A DNA stretch of 64,000 nucleotides from Mesorhizobium sp. (GTDB lineage: Bacteria; Pseudomonadota; Alphaproteobacteria; Rhizobiales; Rhizobiaceae), in NCBI GenBank assembly GCA_004020315.1, contig SAQG01000038.1, positions 1 through 64,000 of the forward strand, read 5' to 3'. A program made the position numbers and the translations under genes. Each line of letters starts with the position of its first letter. Positions within the stretch are counted from its first letter, which is position 1. Under the pieces are notes generated by a model. The model ran no database searches and was not told the DNA's origin. It saw nothing but the letters and a program-made list of their open reading frames with translations. This document shows, in pieces, positions 35,101 through 43,894 of the stretch.

Positions 35101-36027
35101 GTGGAAATCAGGCAGTTAAGATACTTCGTTGGCGTGGTCGAAGCAGGCAGTTTCACGAAGGCCGCTGGCATTCTGAATGTCGCCCAGAGTGCGCTGAGTC
35201 TGCATGTACGCCAATTGGAGGAAGGCTTCGGCACTCAGCTGCTGATACGCGACAGGACCGGCGTGAGCGTGACGGCGTCAGGAGCCAAACTGCTCGAGCG
35301 GGCGCGGGCAATTCTCAAAGAAATTCGACTTACCGAGGTGGAATTGACCAACACAGCCGCTTCCCCTGCCGGGGAGGTGACTATTGGCATTCCGTCTGGT
35401 GCTGCTCGCGTCCTGAGCGGCCCGCTGCTTGAGACGGTAAGACACGAACTGCCCAAGGTGTCCCTCAAGATGGTCGAGGGTATGACGGGACCGCTAGAGG
35501 AATGGATGGCGGCTGGACGCTTCAATCTGGCGGTTCTGTACCGCACAGCAGACAGTGTGGGGCGAATGACGGTGCTAGCGCGCGAAGACCTTTGTCTGGT
35601 GGTTCCGTCCGGCGAGCCACCGTTTGAAGATGCGATATCTCTGGCCGACCTGCATGCATTCCCCCTGGCGGTTCCCATGCGCAACAACAATGTCAGGCGT
35701 TCGGTGGCTGATGTCGTCGCACAACACGGTTGCGCGCTGGACGTCAGGTTTGAAGTGGACTCCCTCTCAACGATCATCAACATGGTCGTAGAGGGAAAAG
35801 CGCATTCTATTCTCGCCCCGTCTGCGGTTCAGAAAGAAGCCTCCCAAGGGCTGGTCCGGACTGTCAAGATCGTCGATCCGGTGATTACTCGGTCCGTGGT
35901 GCTCGCTGTAAATCCCAAAGATGAGCGTTCTGCGGCCGTTTCTGCGGTCCGCAAGCTCATTCCGAAGGTCGCCAGAAAATTGATTGAAATCCGGGACTGG
36001 GCGGCGGTGGCGCCTGAGGCGACCTGA
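35101..36027 (+). CDS. LysR-family transcriptional regulator
   Basis: 308 residues. N-terminal winged helix: LRYFVGVVEAGSFTKAAGIL, then VAQSALSLHVRQLEEGFGTQ, the standard LysR DNA-binding motif, followed by an effector-binding domain. GTG start preceded by GGAAGAG. It lies within the methylaspartate/mesaconate cluster on the same strand and most likely controls it. The effector may be a pathway intermediate such as mesaconate; this is inferred. The upstream intergenic part (34967-35100) shows no clear T-N11-A box. Confidence 0.9.
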   Translation: MEIRQLRYFVGVVEAGSFTKAAGILNVAQSALSLHVRQLEEGFGTQLLIRDRTGVSVTASGAKLLERARAILKEIRLTEVELTNTAASPAGEVTIGIPSGAARVLSGPLLETVRHELPKVSLKMVEGMTGPLEEWMAAGRFNLAVLYRTADSVGRMTVLAREDLCLVVPSGEPPFEDAISLADLHAFPLAVPMRNNNVRRSVADVVAQHGCALDVRFEVDSLSTIINMVVEGKAHSILAPSAVQKEASQGLVRTVKIVDPVITRSVVLAVNPKDERSAAVSAVRKLIPKVARKLIEIRDWAAVAPEAT

Positions 36028-36222
36028 CAACCTAACCTGTAAAGCTGGGCATGATCTTTTGCGGCCATTAGGACCAGCCCGATCTGGATTCCAGATGGAT
36101 TTCGGCAATATTCGATATTTGACCCGCCGCGACCATCGCGATGAAACTGGCTCAAGCGAGTTCAGCAGTTTCGATATCGAAACTGCGCTCGTATGCAAGA
36201 ATTCCGTCAGGTGGAGCCCGCG

Positions 36223-37656
36223 ATGTCCGACGCCAAGAGCTACGAGCTCTTCATTAATGGCAAATGGCGAGCCGGTGGTAGCCGAGCCACTTTGCCGGTG
36301 ATCAACCCGGCGACAGAGAAGGTATTTGCCTCAGTGGCCTCGGCTACGGTTTCAGACTTGGATGAAGCTCTTGCTTCGGCAGAACGCAGCCGCAAGGCGT
36401 GGTCCTCACGACCCGCCAAAGAGCGTGGCGAGATACTCGTCTCTGCCGCCAGCATTCTGGCAGAGAAAGCTGGCGCCGCAGCCAGGGACCTGTCGTCCGA
36501 ACAGGGAAAGACGATTGCCGAAGCGACAGGAGAATATGCGCGCGCAGTCGAAACGCTGGAATGGAATGGCCGGCATGCCGATGAGTTGTCGACCCCGATT
36601 CCGTTGGGTCCGAACAGGATGATCGTCCCGGAGCCGCTCGGTGTCGTCGCTGCCTTTACGCCATGGAACTATCCGGCCGTTCTTATCGCCCGCAAGCTCG
36701 CCCCTGCACTGGCGGCAGGCTGCCCGGTGATCCTCAAAGGGGCCGAGGAGACGCCAAGCGTGGCTGTCCGTATCGTGGAATCTTTGCGTCAAGCAGGGAT
36801 ACCGGAAGGCGTGGTCAACCTGGTGTTCGGAGTGCCTGTGCATATATCGCGGCATCTGCTCAGTTCGCCAATTGTGAAAGTCTTGACGTTCACGGGGTCG
36901 ACCGCTGTTGGAAAACAGCTGGCCACGTTGGCCGCGAATAATCTGCAGCGCTGCATCCTTGAGCTCGGTGGACATTCCCCGGTTATCGTGTGCGAAGATG
37001 CGGATCTGGCAAAGGCGATACCGGCTATTTCGGAATACAAATTCGAGTGCGCGGGCCAGAGTTGTAATGCGCCCAGCAGGATTCTTGTCGCCCGATCCCG
37101 CTATGAGGAATTCCTGTTCCGGATGACGGAGGCGGTCCGAAAAATCAGGATCGGACCACCGGATGACCCTGCAACGCAAATGGGGCCAATGGCAAACGCG
37201 CGGCGAATAGAGGCCATGCAGCGCCTGACCAAGGATGCGGTAGAAGGCGGCGCCCGCATCGAGACCGGTGGCATCCCCCTTGACCGACCGGGGTTTTACT
37301 GGCCGCCAACCATCCTGACGGGCGTACCGAAGCAAGCGAGAGTGCTTCATGAAGAGCCGTTCGGACCGATGCTCACCGTGGCGCCTTTCGATACGATCGA
37401 AGAGGCGATCGAGGAAGCCAACGCCACCGAGTACGGTCTGGCCGCCTACTTGTTTACTGGCGCGGCCGATACGCAACAGAAGCTTATCAATGGTCTCTCT
37501 GCGGGCGCAATTAGTGTGAATTACCTGAAAGGGGTTTCCGCGGATGCGCCTTATGGGGGCGTCAAGCAAAGCGGCTATGGATATGAAGGCGGCGAGCAGG
37601 GGGTGCGAAGCTTCCAGATTCTGAAAATGGTCAATGGCCTCGGTTCGTTTGGATAA
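36223..37656 (+). CDS. NAD(P)-dependent aldehyde dehydrogenase (succinate-semialdehyde type)
   Basis: About 477 residues, complete. Visible: YELFINGKWRAGG, AAFTPWNYPAVLIARKLAPA, VLTFTGSTAVGKQL, catalytic Glu in ILELGGHSPVI, the nucleophile Cys in ECAGQSCNAPSR, and EEPFGPMLTVAPF. It is closest to GabD-type semialdehyde dehydrogenases, but the substrate is not fixed by sequence. The ATG at 36193 is possible; the ATG at 36223 (MSDAKSYE) fits the family start and has GGAG nearby. Intact counterpart of the broken copies at 14.1-15.5 and 54.6-54.8 kb. It lies six bases ahead of the fumarase gene. Confidence 0.9.
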   Translation: MSDAKSYELFINGKWRAGGSRATLPVINPATEKVFASVASATVSDLDEALASAERSRKAWSSRPAKERGEILVSAASILAEKAGAAARDLSSEQGKTIAEATGEYARAVETLEWNGRHADELSTPIPLGPNRMIVPEPLGVVAAFTPWNYPAVLIARKLAPALAAGCPVILKGAEETPSVAVRIVESLRQAGIPEGVVNLVFGVPVHISRHLLSSPIVKVLTFTGSTAVGKQLATLAANNLQRCILELGGHSPVIVCEDADLAKAIPAISEYKFECAGQSCNAPSRILVARSRYEEFLFRMTEAVRKIRIGPPDDPATQMGPMANARRIEAMQRLTKDAVEGGARIETGGIPLDRPGFYWPPTILTGVPKQARVLHEEPFGPMLTVAPFDTIEEAIEEANATEYGLAAYLFTGAADTQQKLINGLSAGAISVNYLKGVSADAPYGGVKQSGYGYEGGEQGVRSFQILKMVNGLGSFG

Positions 37657-37662
37657 AATCCG

Positions 37663-39207
37663 GTGGGAAACAGAACACGGACCATCGCCGGTCGCGACAT
37701 CACAAGGAGCGTCGCCGACGCCCTTCAGTACATCTCGTACTATCATCCTCCAGATTATATCCGGTCTCTTTCTCACGCATACACGCGAGAACAGAGCCCG
37801 TCGGCGAAGAATGCCATAGGTCAAATTCTGCTGAACTCCCGCATGGCGGCCTTTGGGCGGCGCCCGATTTGTCAGGACACCGGACTTGTGGTTGTCTTCG
37901 CAAAGGTCGGCATGGATGCCCGCATTAAGTCAACGGTCAGTTTCGCTGATCTTGTGAATGAGGGCGTACGTCAAGCCTATCTCGATCCGGACAATCCCCT
38001 TCGCGCATCGATCGTTGCGGATCCCCTCGCTAGACGGGTCAACACCCGCGACAACACACCGGCAGTTGTCCATGTCGACCTGGTGCAAGGTAACCAGATT
38101 GAGATCACCATCGCCGCGAAAGGCGGCGGGTCGGAGAACAAGGCACGTTTTACCACTCTCAATCCCAGCGCCTCCGTTTCCGACTGGGTGGTCAATACCG
38201 TTTCGACCCTTGGCAGCGGGTGGTGTCCACCTGGACTGATCTCTGTCGGCATCGGTGGTAGCGCTGAAAAGGCGATGCTGCTGGCCAAGGAAGCCATGAA
38301 CGAGCCCATCGATATGGCGGAACTGATCGTAAGGGGGGCGTCAAGCGCAGAGGAGGGGCTGCGGATTGAGCTTTATGAGCGGATCAACGCGCTTGGTATC
38401 GGCGCCCAAGGCCTTGGTGGTCTGACGACAGTCGTTGACGTCAAGGTTGCGACCTATCCTACTCATGCAGCGTCCAAGCCTGTGGCGCTCATCCCGCAAT
38501 GCGCCGCCAACCGGCACCTGAAGTTTACTTTGGACGGCTCTGGACCCATCAGCCTCCAGCCGCCCGATTTGCGCGAATGGCCCGACATCGGAGCCGACGA
38601 ATTGAACCCAGCCGGCGTCCGGCGGGTCAATTTAGATACGCTGACGAAGGAAGAGACGGCATCGTGGCGCTGCGGTGAAACGCTCCTGCTGTCTGGAAAG
38701 ATGCTGACGGGCCGTGACGCTGCCCACAAACGAATGGTCGAACTGATCGATGCCGGCAAGCCGCTTCCAGTCGATCTGCGGGGACGGGTGATCTACTACG
38801 TCGGTCCCGTCCGGGCAGTGAGAAATGAGGTCGTTGGACCTGCCGGTCCAACAACCTCCAGCCGCTTGGACGATTTTACGGACAAGGTGCTCGCCGAAAC
38901 CGGCCTTTTCGCGATGGTGGGCAAAGCGGAGAGGGGACCGGCGGCCATAGCGTCGATTGTAAGACACAGAACGCCATACCTTGCTGCAGTGGGTGGCGCT
39001 GCTTACCTGATTTCAAAATCGATCAAGGCGGCGCGGATCGTTGCCTTTGAAGACCTGGGCATGGAAGCCATCTATGAATTCGAGGTGCAGGACATGCCTG
39101 TTATCATGGCCGTCGATGTTGAGGGAAACTCCATTCACAATTCCGGGCCTCTTGAGTGGCGTAAGCGTATGGCGGCCGACAGCATCGCACGCAACATCGG
39201 TGTTTGA
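37663..39207 (+). CDS. Class I fumarate hydratase / mesaconase
   Basis: 514 residues joining the alpha and beta parts of the oxygen-sensitive class I fumarase, a [4Fe-4S] enzyme. Cluster and active-site blocks: RRPICQDTGLVVVF, KGGGSENKARF, ALIPQCAANRHLKF and the beta-domain AVGGAAYLI. Class I fumarases are known to hydrate mesaconate to (S)-citramalate as well as fumarate to malate. Its position with methylaspartate ammonia-lyase, CoA-transferase and CitE-like lyase points to mesaconase as the main role. GTG start six bases after the dehydrogenase. Confidence 0.88.
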   Translation: MGNRTRTIAGRDITRSVADALQYISYYHPPDYIRSLSHAYTREQSPSAKNAIGQILLNSRMAAFGRRPICQDTGLVVVFAKVGMDARIKSTVSFADLVNEGVRQAYLDPDNPLRASIVADPLARRVNTRDNTPAVVHVDLVQGNQIEITIAAKGGGSENKARFTTLNPSASVSDWVVNTVSTLGSGWCPPGLISVGIGGSAEKAMLLAKEAMNEPIDMAELIVRGASSAEEGLRIELYERINALGIGAQGLGGLTTVVDVKVATYPTHAASKPVALIPQCAANRHLKFTLDGSGPISLQPPDLREWPDIGADELNPAGVRRVNLDTLTKEETASWRCGETLLLSGKMLTGRDAAHKRMVELIDAGKPLPVDLRGRVIYYVGPVRAVRNEVVGPAGPTTSSRLDDFTDKVLAETGLFAMVGKAERGPAAIASIVRHRTPYLAAVGGAAYLISKSIKAARIVAFEDLGMEAIYEFEVQDMPVIMAVDVEGNSIHNSGPLEWRKRMAADSIARNIGV

Positions 39208-39707
39208 GTCTTTCCGTTGGGCGATTTCGGCCAGACTCCCGCGCCAAATTGTCGGGCAAGCCGTAAGACGAGCGGCATTTGCGGTGCCATGCGCCTCGGC
39301 GAGCCGGACGAGCAAGGCCTTCAATTCACTCCAATAGCTGAATGTGCCAGTGAATACTGCATTGAATATGCCGTACACGCGATCGAGGCTCGAATGCCGT
39401 CGCGGCGTCTATCAAGTACGGCAGCGGAGTTCAGTAAATGGGTTATCTATTTTATCAGGAGGTCTCCGCCGCGGCCGGCTATCCTCTCCAGCTGCATCAT
39501 TGCCCCGTTAGGCGTCGGGGCGATAGCCAAACTACTTCTGCAGCTTTTCTCAGCTGATCGCTCTCCCTCAGCTGATTTTCGTACCCCATTCTGCCACATC
39601 TCGGGCCTGGAACGGATGCCTTCCACTGCTACATTCGGTCGTTTCAATTGATGATAGAATTGATCGGCACACAACGCGATGTCGATCGCTGCTTGAGAGC
39701 ATAGGTT
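39208..39707. other. Intergenic stretch, no gene recognised
   Basis: 500 bp between the fumarase and the Lrp regulator. Short frames exist on both strands without any recognisable family. It should contain the terminator of the catabolic operon and the lrp-type promoter, but no clear stem with a T-tract is seen. Confidence 0.4.
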
Positions 39708-40205
39708 ATGAAGTCGAAACCCGATCCCGTGCAACTCGACAGTTGGGACGTCCGGATTCTCTCCGAAATTCAGGCAGACGGTCGGATTTCAAAAAGTGAG
39801 CTTGCAAAACGAGTTCATCTTTCGGCATCGGCCTGTTCGGAGCGGCTCCGAGCACTCAAGGCCGCAGGGATTATTGAGGGATTCTATGCGCGACTGAGTC
39901 CTGCCCTCATTGGCGGCATGATCTTTGTGATGGTAGAGGTCGTGCTGGATCGTCATCGTCTTGAGGACCAACGACACTTCGAAACTGCAATCCAAGAGAT
40001 TCCGGAAATCCTGGACTGCTGGGCAATTGGGGGGCGCGTCGATTATCTGATGCGGGTCGCATCTCGTTCTATGGCCGCCTATCAGGATTTCATGGAGGGA
40101 CTGCTGCAGGCAGGCTTGGGGATTGATCAATACTATAGCCTTGTCGTCACGAAACCAGTGAAGTCCAATTCACCGATACCTTTGTCCGCCCTGAGGCAAC
40201 GGTGA
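39708..40205 (+). CDS. Lrp/AsnC-family transcriptional regulator
   Basis: 165 residues. Helix-turn-helix at about 22-50: ISKSELAKRVHLSASACSER followed by LRALKAAGIIEGFYA, then the RAM/ligand-binding domain with DCWAIGGRVDYLMRVAS. Lrp-type proteins sense amino acids and usually control nearby amino-acid catabolic genes. Candidate targets are the methylaspartate cluster upstream or the aminotransferase gene at 44.7 kb, whose duplicated promoter region begins only about 40 bp downstream of this gene. No strong Shine-Dalgarno is visible. Confidence 0.9.
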   Translation: MKSKPDPVQLDSWDVRILSEIQADGRISKSELAKRVHLSASACSERLRALKAAGIIEGFYARLSPALIGGMIFVMVEVVLDRHRLEDQRHFETAIQEIPEILDCWAIGGRVDYLMRVASRSMAAYQDFMEGLLQAGLGIDQYYSLVVTKPVKSNSPIPLSALRQR

Positions 40206-40240
40206 AACCGAAAGTTTAAGTTTCAACGGCGTTTGGCACG

Positions 40241-40498
40241 GATCCCGTAGATTCGTCGGCAAAAGGCGCCCATTCCGACGAAACTCAAGGGACATTTGCG
40301 GTATACTAATTGCTGGAAAAAGGTGGCCGAGCGCTATCCGCCAGTTGATGGCGAGGAAGGACGATGCGCTTGAGCAATCTGGAACCGATCATTCCAGGAG
40401 ACGGATCGAAGCAGCCATCGGACGCACTTGGCCAGCACGGTTACGGCGAGAAGCCAAACCGGATCGTGCCTGGTTGAGGAGGCGTCCATATCTAAGAT
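40241..40498 (+). repeat. Decayed duplicate of the promoter and 5' end of the class III aminotransferase gene
   Basis: This stretch aligns with 44565-44838, covering the leader, ribosome site and first codons of the intact aminotransferase gene. Shared marks in order: GATCCCG, GAAACTC, CGGTAT(A/G)CTA, TTGCT, GAGGA or GAGGAGAG, GACGATGCGCT, GAGCAATCTGG, CGGCGAGA and GCCAAACCGGATC. The coding part carries indels that destroy the frame and the similarity stops after about 260 bp, so it is a dead 5' fragment. It was probably left behind when mobile elements split an ancestral tandem copy. Confidence 0.75.
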
Positions 40499-41005
40499 GC
40501 GAAGTGCCGAAAAATGCCTCTACCGCTACTTCAAGGGGGGAACTTTCGCCCTGGATCAGTGGCGATTGAGCTTAGTCGCGGTCAGCGCATCCGTGTAGGG
40601 GGCGAAATCTACAGCGAGGGTTTGGCAAGCCGACGGGTAGCGGGAGTGCAAGCTGGCCCGCTCGGCCTTGGCGACCAACCCGGCCCTCGACGCCTGCGGA
40701 CATTCGGAGATCGCTCCATCGCGTTTTTACGTCCTAAGTTCGTTGCTGATCGAGATTAGGAGATCGTCTGTCCTGTTTGACATTGCTGGTCTCCGCAGCC
40801 TTCTAAGCGAGGAGCATGGCTGTGCCGGGGTCGCGTAGGTGGGTGACAAGGCCGGTCACTCCTGCCAGCCGACGTGGTCTTTGAGAAGGTGGAGGTTGCG
40901 CTACCGGCTGGAGAGCATGGTGCCAGTTTTCACAAGACAAGGGTCGCTTAATCGAATGGGCGTCAAGTTCATAGATTGCGAACAGATCATGGGGGGATTT
41001 GAATA
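40499..41005. other. Intergenic stretch ahead of the TIR operon
   Basis: No recognisable gene. It must carry the promoter of the TIR-SLATT-TIR operon. The end contains GGGGGATT at about 40991, a good ribosome site for the GTG at 41006. Confidence 0.4.
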
Positions 41006-41593
41006 GTGCTACTGACCGAGGCAGAGCTGAAAAGAGTTGCGAATGCCAGTCGAGGACATAGAGCCGCATCGATCGTTCTAAAGGAAGAGACGGCCGCAGC
41101 TACAGCCAGATCGTCATTCGACGTTTTTCTGTCACACTCTTTCAAGGACGCAGAGATCGTTCTCGGTGTGAAGCGAATTTTCGAGGAGCTTGGGTTCACT
41201 GCTTACGTAGATTGGGTCGAAGATTCACAACTGGACCGCACAAAGGTCTCCTCGGCCACCGCCGAGTTGCTGCGGACCCGTATGAGGCAGTCAAAGACGC
41301 TAATCTATGTGCATTCAAACAATTCTCCAGGATCCAGATGGATGCCTTGGGAGCTTGGCTTTTTCGATGGGTTTCGGACCGCGGTAGCGGTTCTGCCCGT
41401 GGCAAAAAATTCTTCGGAAACATTCTCCGGGCAAGAATTTTTGGGCCTATACCCTTACATTGATGGGACAGGACCTGCATTCCTGTTTATGAACAGAGGG
41501 ACCGCGCCTCGCTCAAGAATAGGCTCTGTAAGCTCGACTGCTAACCTCACGTTTGCCAAATCCTGGCTTAAAGAATTTACCGCCACAAAATAG
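41006..41593 (+). CDS. TIR-domain protein, probable NAD-processing sensor of a defence operon
   Basis: 195 residues. A TIR domain spans about 36-165: box 1 FDVFLSHSFKDAEIV, then TAYVDWVEDSQLD, TLIYVHSNNS and WMPWELGFFDG, where Glu116 is at the position of the catalytic glutamate of NAD-cleaving TIRs. The first 35 residues are a short helical lead. Bacterial TIRs either deplete NAD or make cyclic ADP-ribose-type signals. GTG start with GGGGGA nine bases ahead. It is followed after 17 bp by a membrane protein and then a second TIR-like protein, so a signal-producing role in an antiphage module is the best guess. A pure NADase effector is the alternative. Confidence 0.85.
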   Translation: MLLTEAELKRVANASRGHRAASIVLKEETAAATARSSFDVFLSHSFKDAEIVLGVKRIFEELGFTAYVDWVEDSQLDRTKVSSATAELLRTRMRQSKTLIYVHSNNSPGSRWMPWELGFFDGFRTAVAVLPVAKNSSETFSGQEFLGLYPYIDGTGPAFLFMNRGTAPRSRIGSVSSTANLTFAKSWLKEFTATK

Positions 41594-41610
41594 ACTGGTG
41601 TGCTTCAAAA

Positions 41611-42471
41611 ATGAAATATCCTGGACTCTATAATAGCGCCGACGTGGCATCAAACGAGCAGCAGGCGACGTTTCTTCGCTTGATCCGGGCAGAGTACGTT
41701 CTTCTTTTCCTTGCGTCGGTTCTCTCTTTGGATTTGTCGCTATCAAAGATCTATTTCGGTGTGTATGCTGCCGTGTTTCTTTGCTCAATGGGGATCCTCA
41801 TATTCCGTTCGGTCACAAAGCCCGAGCAGGTCTGGTATCAAGCCAGAGCTTTGGCAGAGTCAGTAAAGACATTGACTTGGCGCTTTGCGATGCGAGCACA
41901 GCCGTTCGATGACGTGCGCGCCGCTGACGCCAGAGCTGATTTTCGAAAGCTCATGGAAGACATTCTTGATAGCAATCGTCACCTTGGTAGCGCGTTGAGC
42001 GGCACCGATTCAGCATCCCCCCAAACAACCGACCAGATGATGTCGATAAGGGACTCCCCGCTAAAAGAAAGAAAAGACCTGTATCTGCAGAGACGAATCT
42101 GCGACCAACGGAAGTGGTACGAGAAGAAGGCGCGCTCGAACAAGAGATCCGCGAAAGTCTGGATGGGCCTTGGTATTTTTGCATACGCTCTGGGATTCTC
42201 GTTCATCGTAGTACGCATCGCTGACCCAGCGATACCAGGCTGGCCGACAGAGCCGTTAATCGTTATTGCCGCCTCGCTTATCGGGTGGACCCAAATCAAG
42301 AAATTCAACGAATTGGCATCGGCTTACACGTTGACAGCTCACGAGATCGGATTGACTGCCGACCTTATTACGGACGCCAACTCTGATGAGGCATTCTCCG
42401 CGGCGGTGAACGAAGCCGAACTGGCTTTCTCAAGGGAGCACACCCAGTGGGTTGCTCGTCAAAACAACTAA
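41611..42471 (+). CDS. DUF4231/SLATT-type membrane protein, probable effector
   Basis: 286 residues with two membrane hairpins: helices at about 29-42 and 46-66, and at about 182-202 and 213-229. The block WYQARALAESVKTLTWRF (75-92) and the later YLQRRICDQRKWYEKKA (158-174) match the tandem SLATT (DUF4231) architecture. SLATT domains were described as two-helix predicted pore-forming effectors associated with nucleotide-second-messenger defence systems. Lying between two TIR genes, with only 17 and 9 bp gaps, it is the likely membrane-disrupting effector activated by a TIR-made signal. Base composition appears lower in GC than the neighbours, in keeping with transfer. Confidence 0.8.
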   Translation: MKYPGLYNSADVASNEQQATFLRLIRAEYVLLFLASVLSLDLSLSKIYFGVYAAVFLCSMGILIFRSVTKPEQVWYQARALAESVKTLTWRFAMRAQPFDDVRAADARADFRKLMEDILDSNRHLGSALSGTDSASPQTTDQMMSIRDSPLKERKDLYLQRRICDQRKWYEKKARSNKRSAKVWMGLGIFAYALGFSFIVVRIADPAIPGWPTEPLIVIAASLIGWTQIKKFNELASAYTLTAHEIGLTADLITDANSDEAFSAAVNEAELAFSREHTQWVARQNN

Positions 42472-42480
42472 GAGACAACA

Positions 42481-42987
42481 ATGGCATACAGCGATCCGAC
42501 CTATGTAATATTTGACGGCGATGAAGACGCTTGGGCATACCGCTTTATGAAAGGGTGGAATGCCAGCGAGAATGTGAGTTTTGAATTCGCGAACGCTCAC
42601 GATCTGGACAATATGACGAGCCGAGCACAGGACGAAGATTATGTTAAACGCAATCTTCGCAACAGAATGAATGGATCGAGCCAGGTACTTGTCCTGATCG
42701 GTGAGAAAACGAAAAACCTTTTTCGCTTCGTGCGCTGGGAAATGGAATTGGCCCTTGATCTAGGTCTGCCGATAATCGCAGCAAACCTTAACGGCTCGCG
42801 ACAACAAGATGCGAGCTGTCCGCCCATCATCAGGGACAAATGTGTTGTGCACGTGCCGTTCAAGATGAAGGCTATCAAGCACGCGCTTGCCAATTGGCCG
42901 AGCGAATTTCATCGGCTTTCAAACGCTCAGCGTGGCGATGGCGCCAGGAGCTATGGCGAAAGCACCTATCGGGATCTCGGCTTATAA
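42481..42987 (+). CDS. ThsB-like TIR (DUF1863-type) protein
   Basis: 168 residues. It follows the TIR-like fold of Thoeris ThsB/MTH538: the start TYVIFDGDEDAWAYRFMKGW replaces box 1, then a central VLVLIGEKT strand and the helix FRFVRWEMELALDLGLPIIA. Glu87 or Glu89 in RWEMEL is at the position of the catalytic Glu of ThsB. ThsB proteins sense phage and make a cyclic ADP-ribose isomer that activates an effector. It begins nine bases after the SLATT gene. With the first TIR it would give the operon two signal-making or sensing subunits. Confidence 0.78.
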   Translation: MAYSDPTYVIFDGDEDAWAYRFMKGWNASENVSFEFANAHDLDNMTSRAQDEDYVKRNLRNRMNGSSQVLVLIGEKTKNLFRFVRWEMELALDLGLPIIAANLNGSRQQDASCPPIIRDKCVVHVPFKMKAIKHALANWPSEFHRLSNAQRGDGARSYGESTYRDLGL

Positions 42988-43179
42988 TCGCCCACTTAAA
43001 AGTACTTAGCCGTCAAAACATCCTCGCCATCCGCTGGCGGCGACTAGCCTTAGGAGCGTCCGCCAGCGTGTTCCGAGCTTGCCGAGCCGATGATAAAAAG
43101 AGACGTCCGATTTGCTGAGTTTGGCTGAAGGGTGCAGGTCATGAGCGCAACCATTGGGAGGAGCCCTGCTCGAAGCATC

Positions 43180-43860
43180 AGATCGAGTGATCACGTCGGT
43201 CGAGGGGGCGCTGGTATCGAGAGGAAAAGGAGCGGCTGCTCGACGTTTGAGGCTTGAGCCAGCGTTTCAAGACTGCACGATCGGCCGGCATTGATCGAGG
43301 CAGCTTTTCAGGCGGCGCAAAGAGTTCGTCGGTTCGCCCGCGTCCCGCGAGCCGCAGCTCGGCTCGCCCTGCGCAGCAACCAAGAATTTGCGATCGCAAG
43401 AAGGGCAACACACTGACGACAGAACTTGGCGGCGCTGGTCGGCTGCGAATCAAGATGTCGATGGCGAGGCGCTCTCGCCGCGCGTCTTTGCCGGGCCGAA
43501 CCTGCTGGCTATGTTCCTTTGAGAAGTCTGCCGAGCACCAGCCGCTGCACCGACAAAGCGATCGCTATGCGCGAGGGCACGACCTCAGCCTATCAGCGCT
43601 GGCCAACCAGGTTGGAGCCTGTGCCGCGGCACGGAACCCGCTGCCTGCTGATCGAGGCGAATGTGATTTTCCCCCTGATCACCTGCGTTACCACCCTGGG
43701 GAAGGGCAAGACCGATCCGGACCATCAGAATGTAAAGGGATGACCGGCAGTTCGGCGGAACATGGCCGGCGGCGCTCTATCGTGCCTCGTGCGGCCGGCG
43801 GGAACAGCATCCCGAGCGCTATTCATCCTTCAATATTGCCCGCGACCTTGCCCCTCAGAT
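43180..43860 (+). pseudogene. IS66-family transposase (TnpC) remnant
   Basis: Between about 43430 and 43700 the plus strand carries, in changing frames, the IS66 block FEKSAEHQPLHRQSDRYARG followed by LSLSALANQVGACAA. Intact relatives read FEKFGQHQPLNRQAERYAREG then LSLSTLADQVGAC. Sequence on either side is probably the rest of the N-terminal and catalytic parts but is badly decayed. No terminal repeats were identified. Confidence 0.65.
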
Positions 43861-43894
43861 CTAATCCGGTTTGAAGTTCGTTCTGGCCCATCGA

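Noticed and set aside
16001..36124. Identical 14-mer TTCGATATTTGACC at 16001 and 36111
   Set aside because: Flanks do not match and a 14-base match is expected by chance a few times in 64 kb.
36406..37824. 472-codon open frame on the minus strand
   Set aside because: It lies exactly opposite the intact aldehyde dehydrogenase, has no family similarity and is a by-product of GC-rich codon use.
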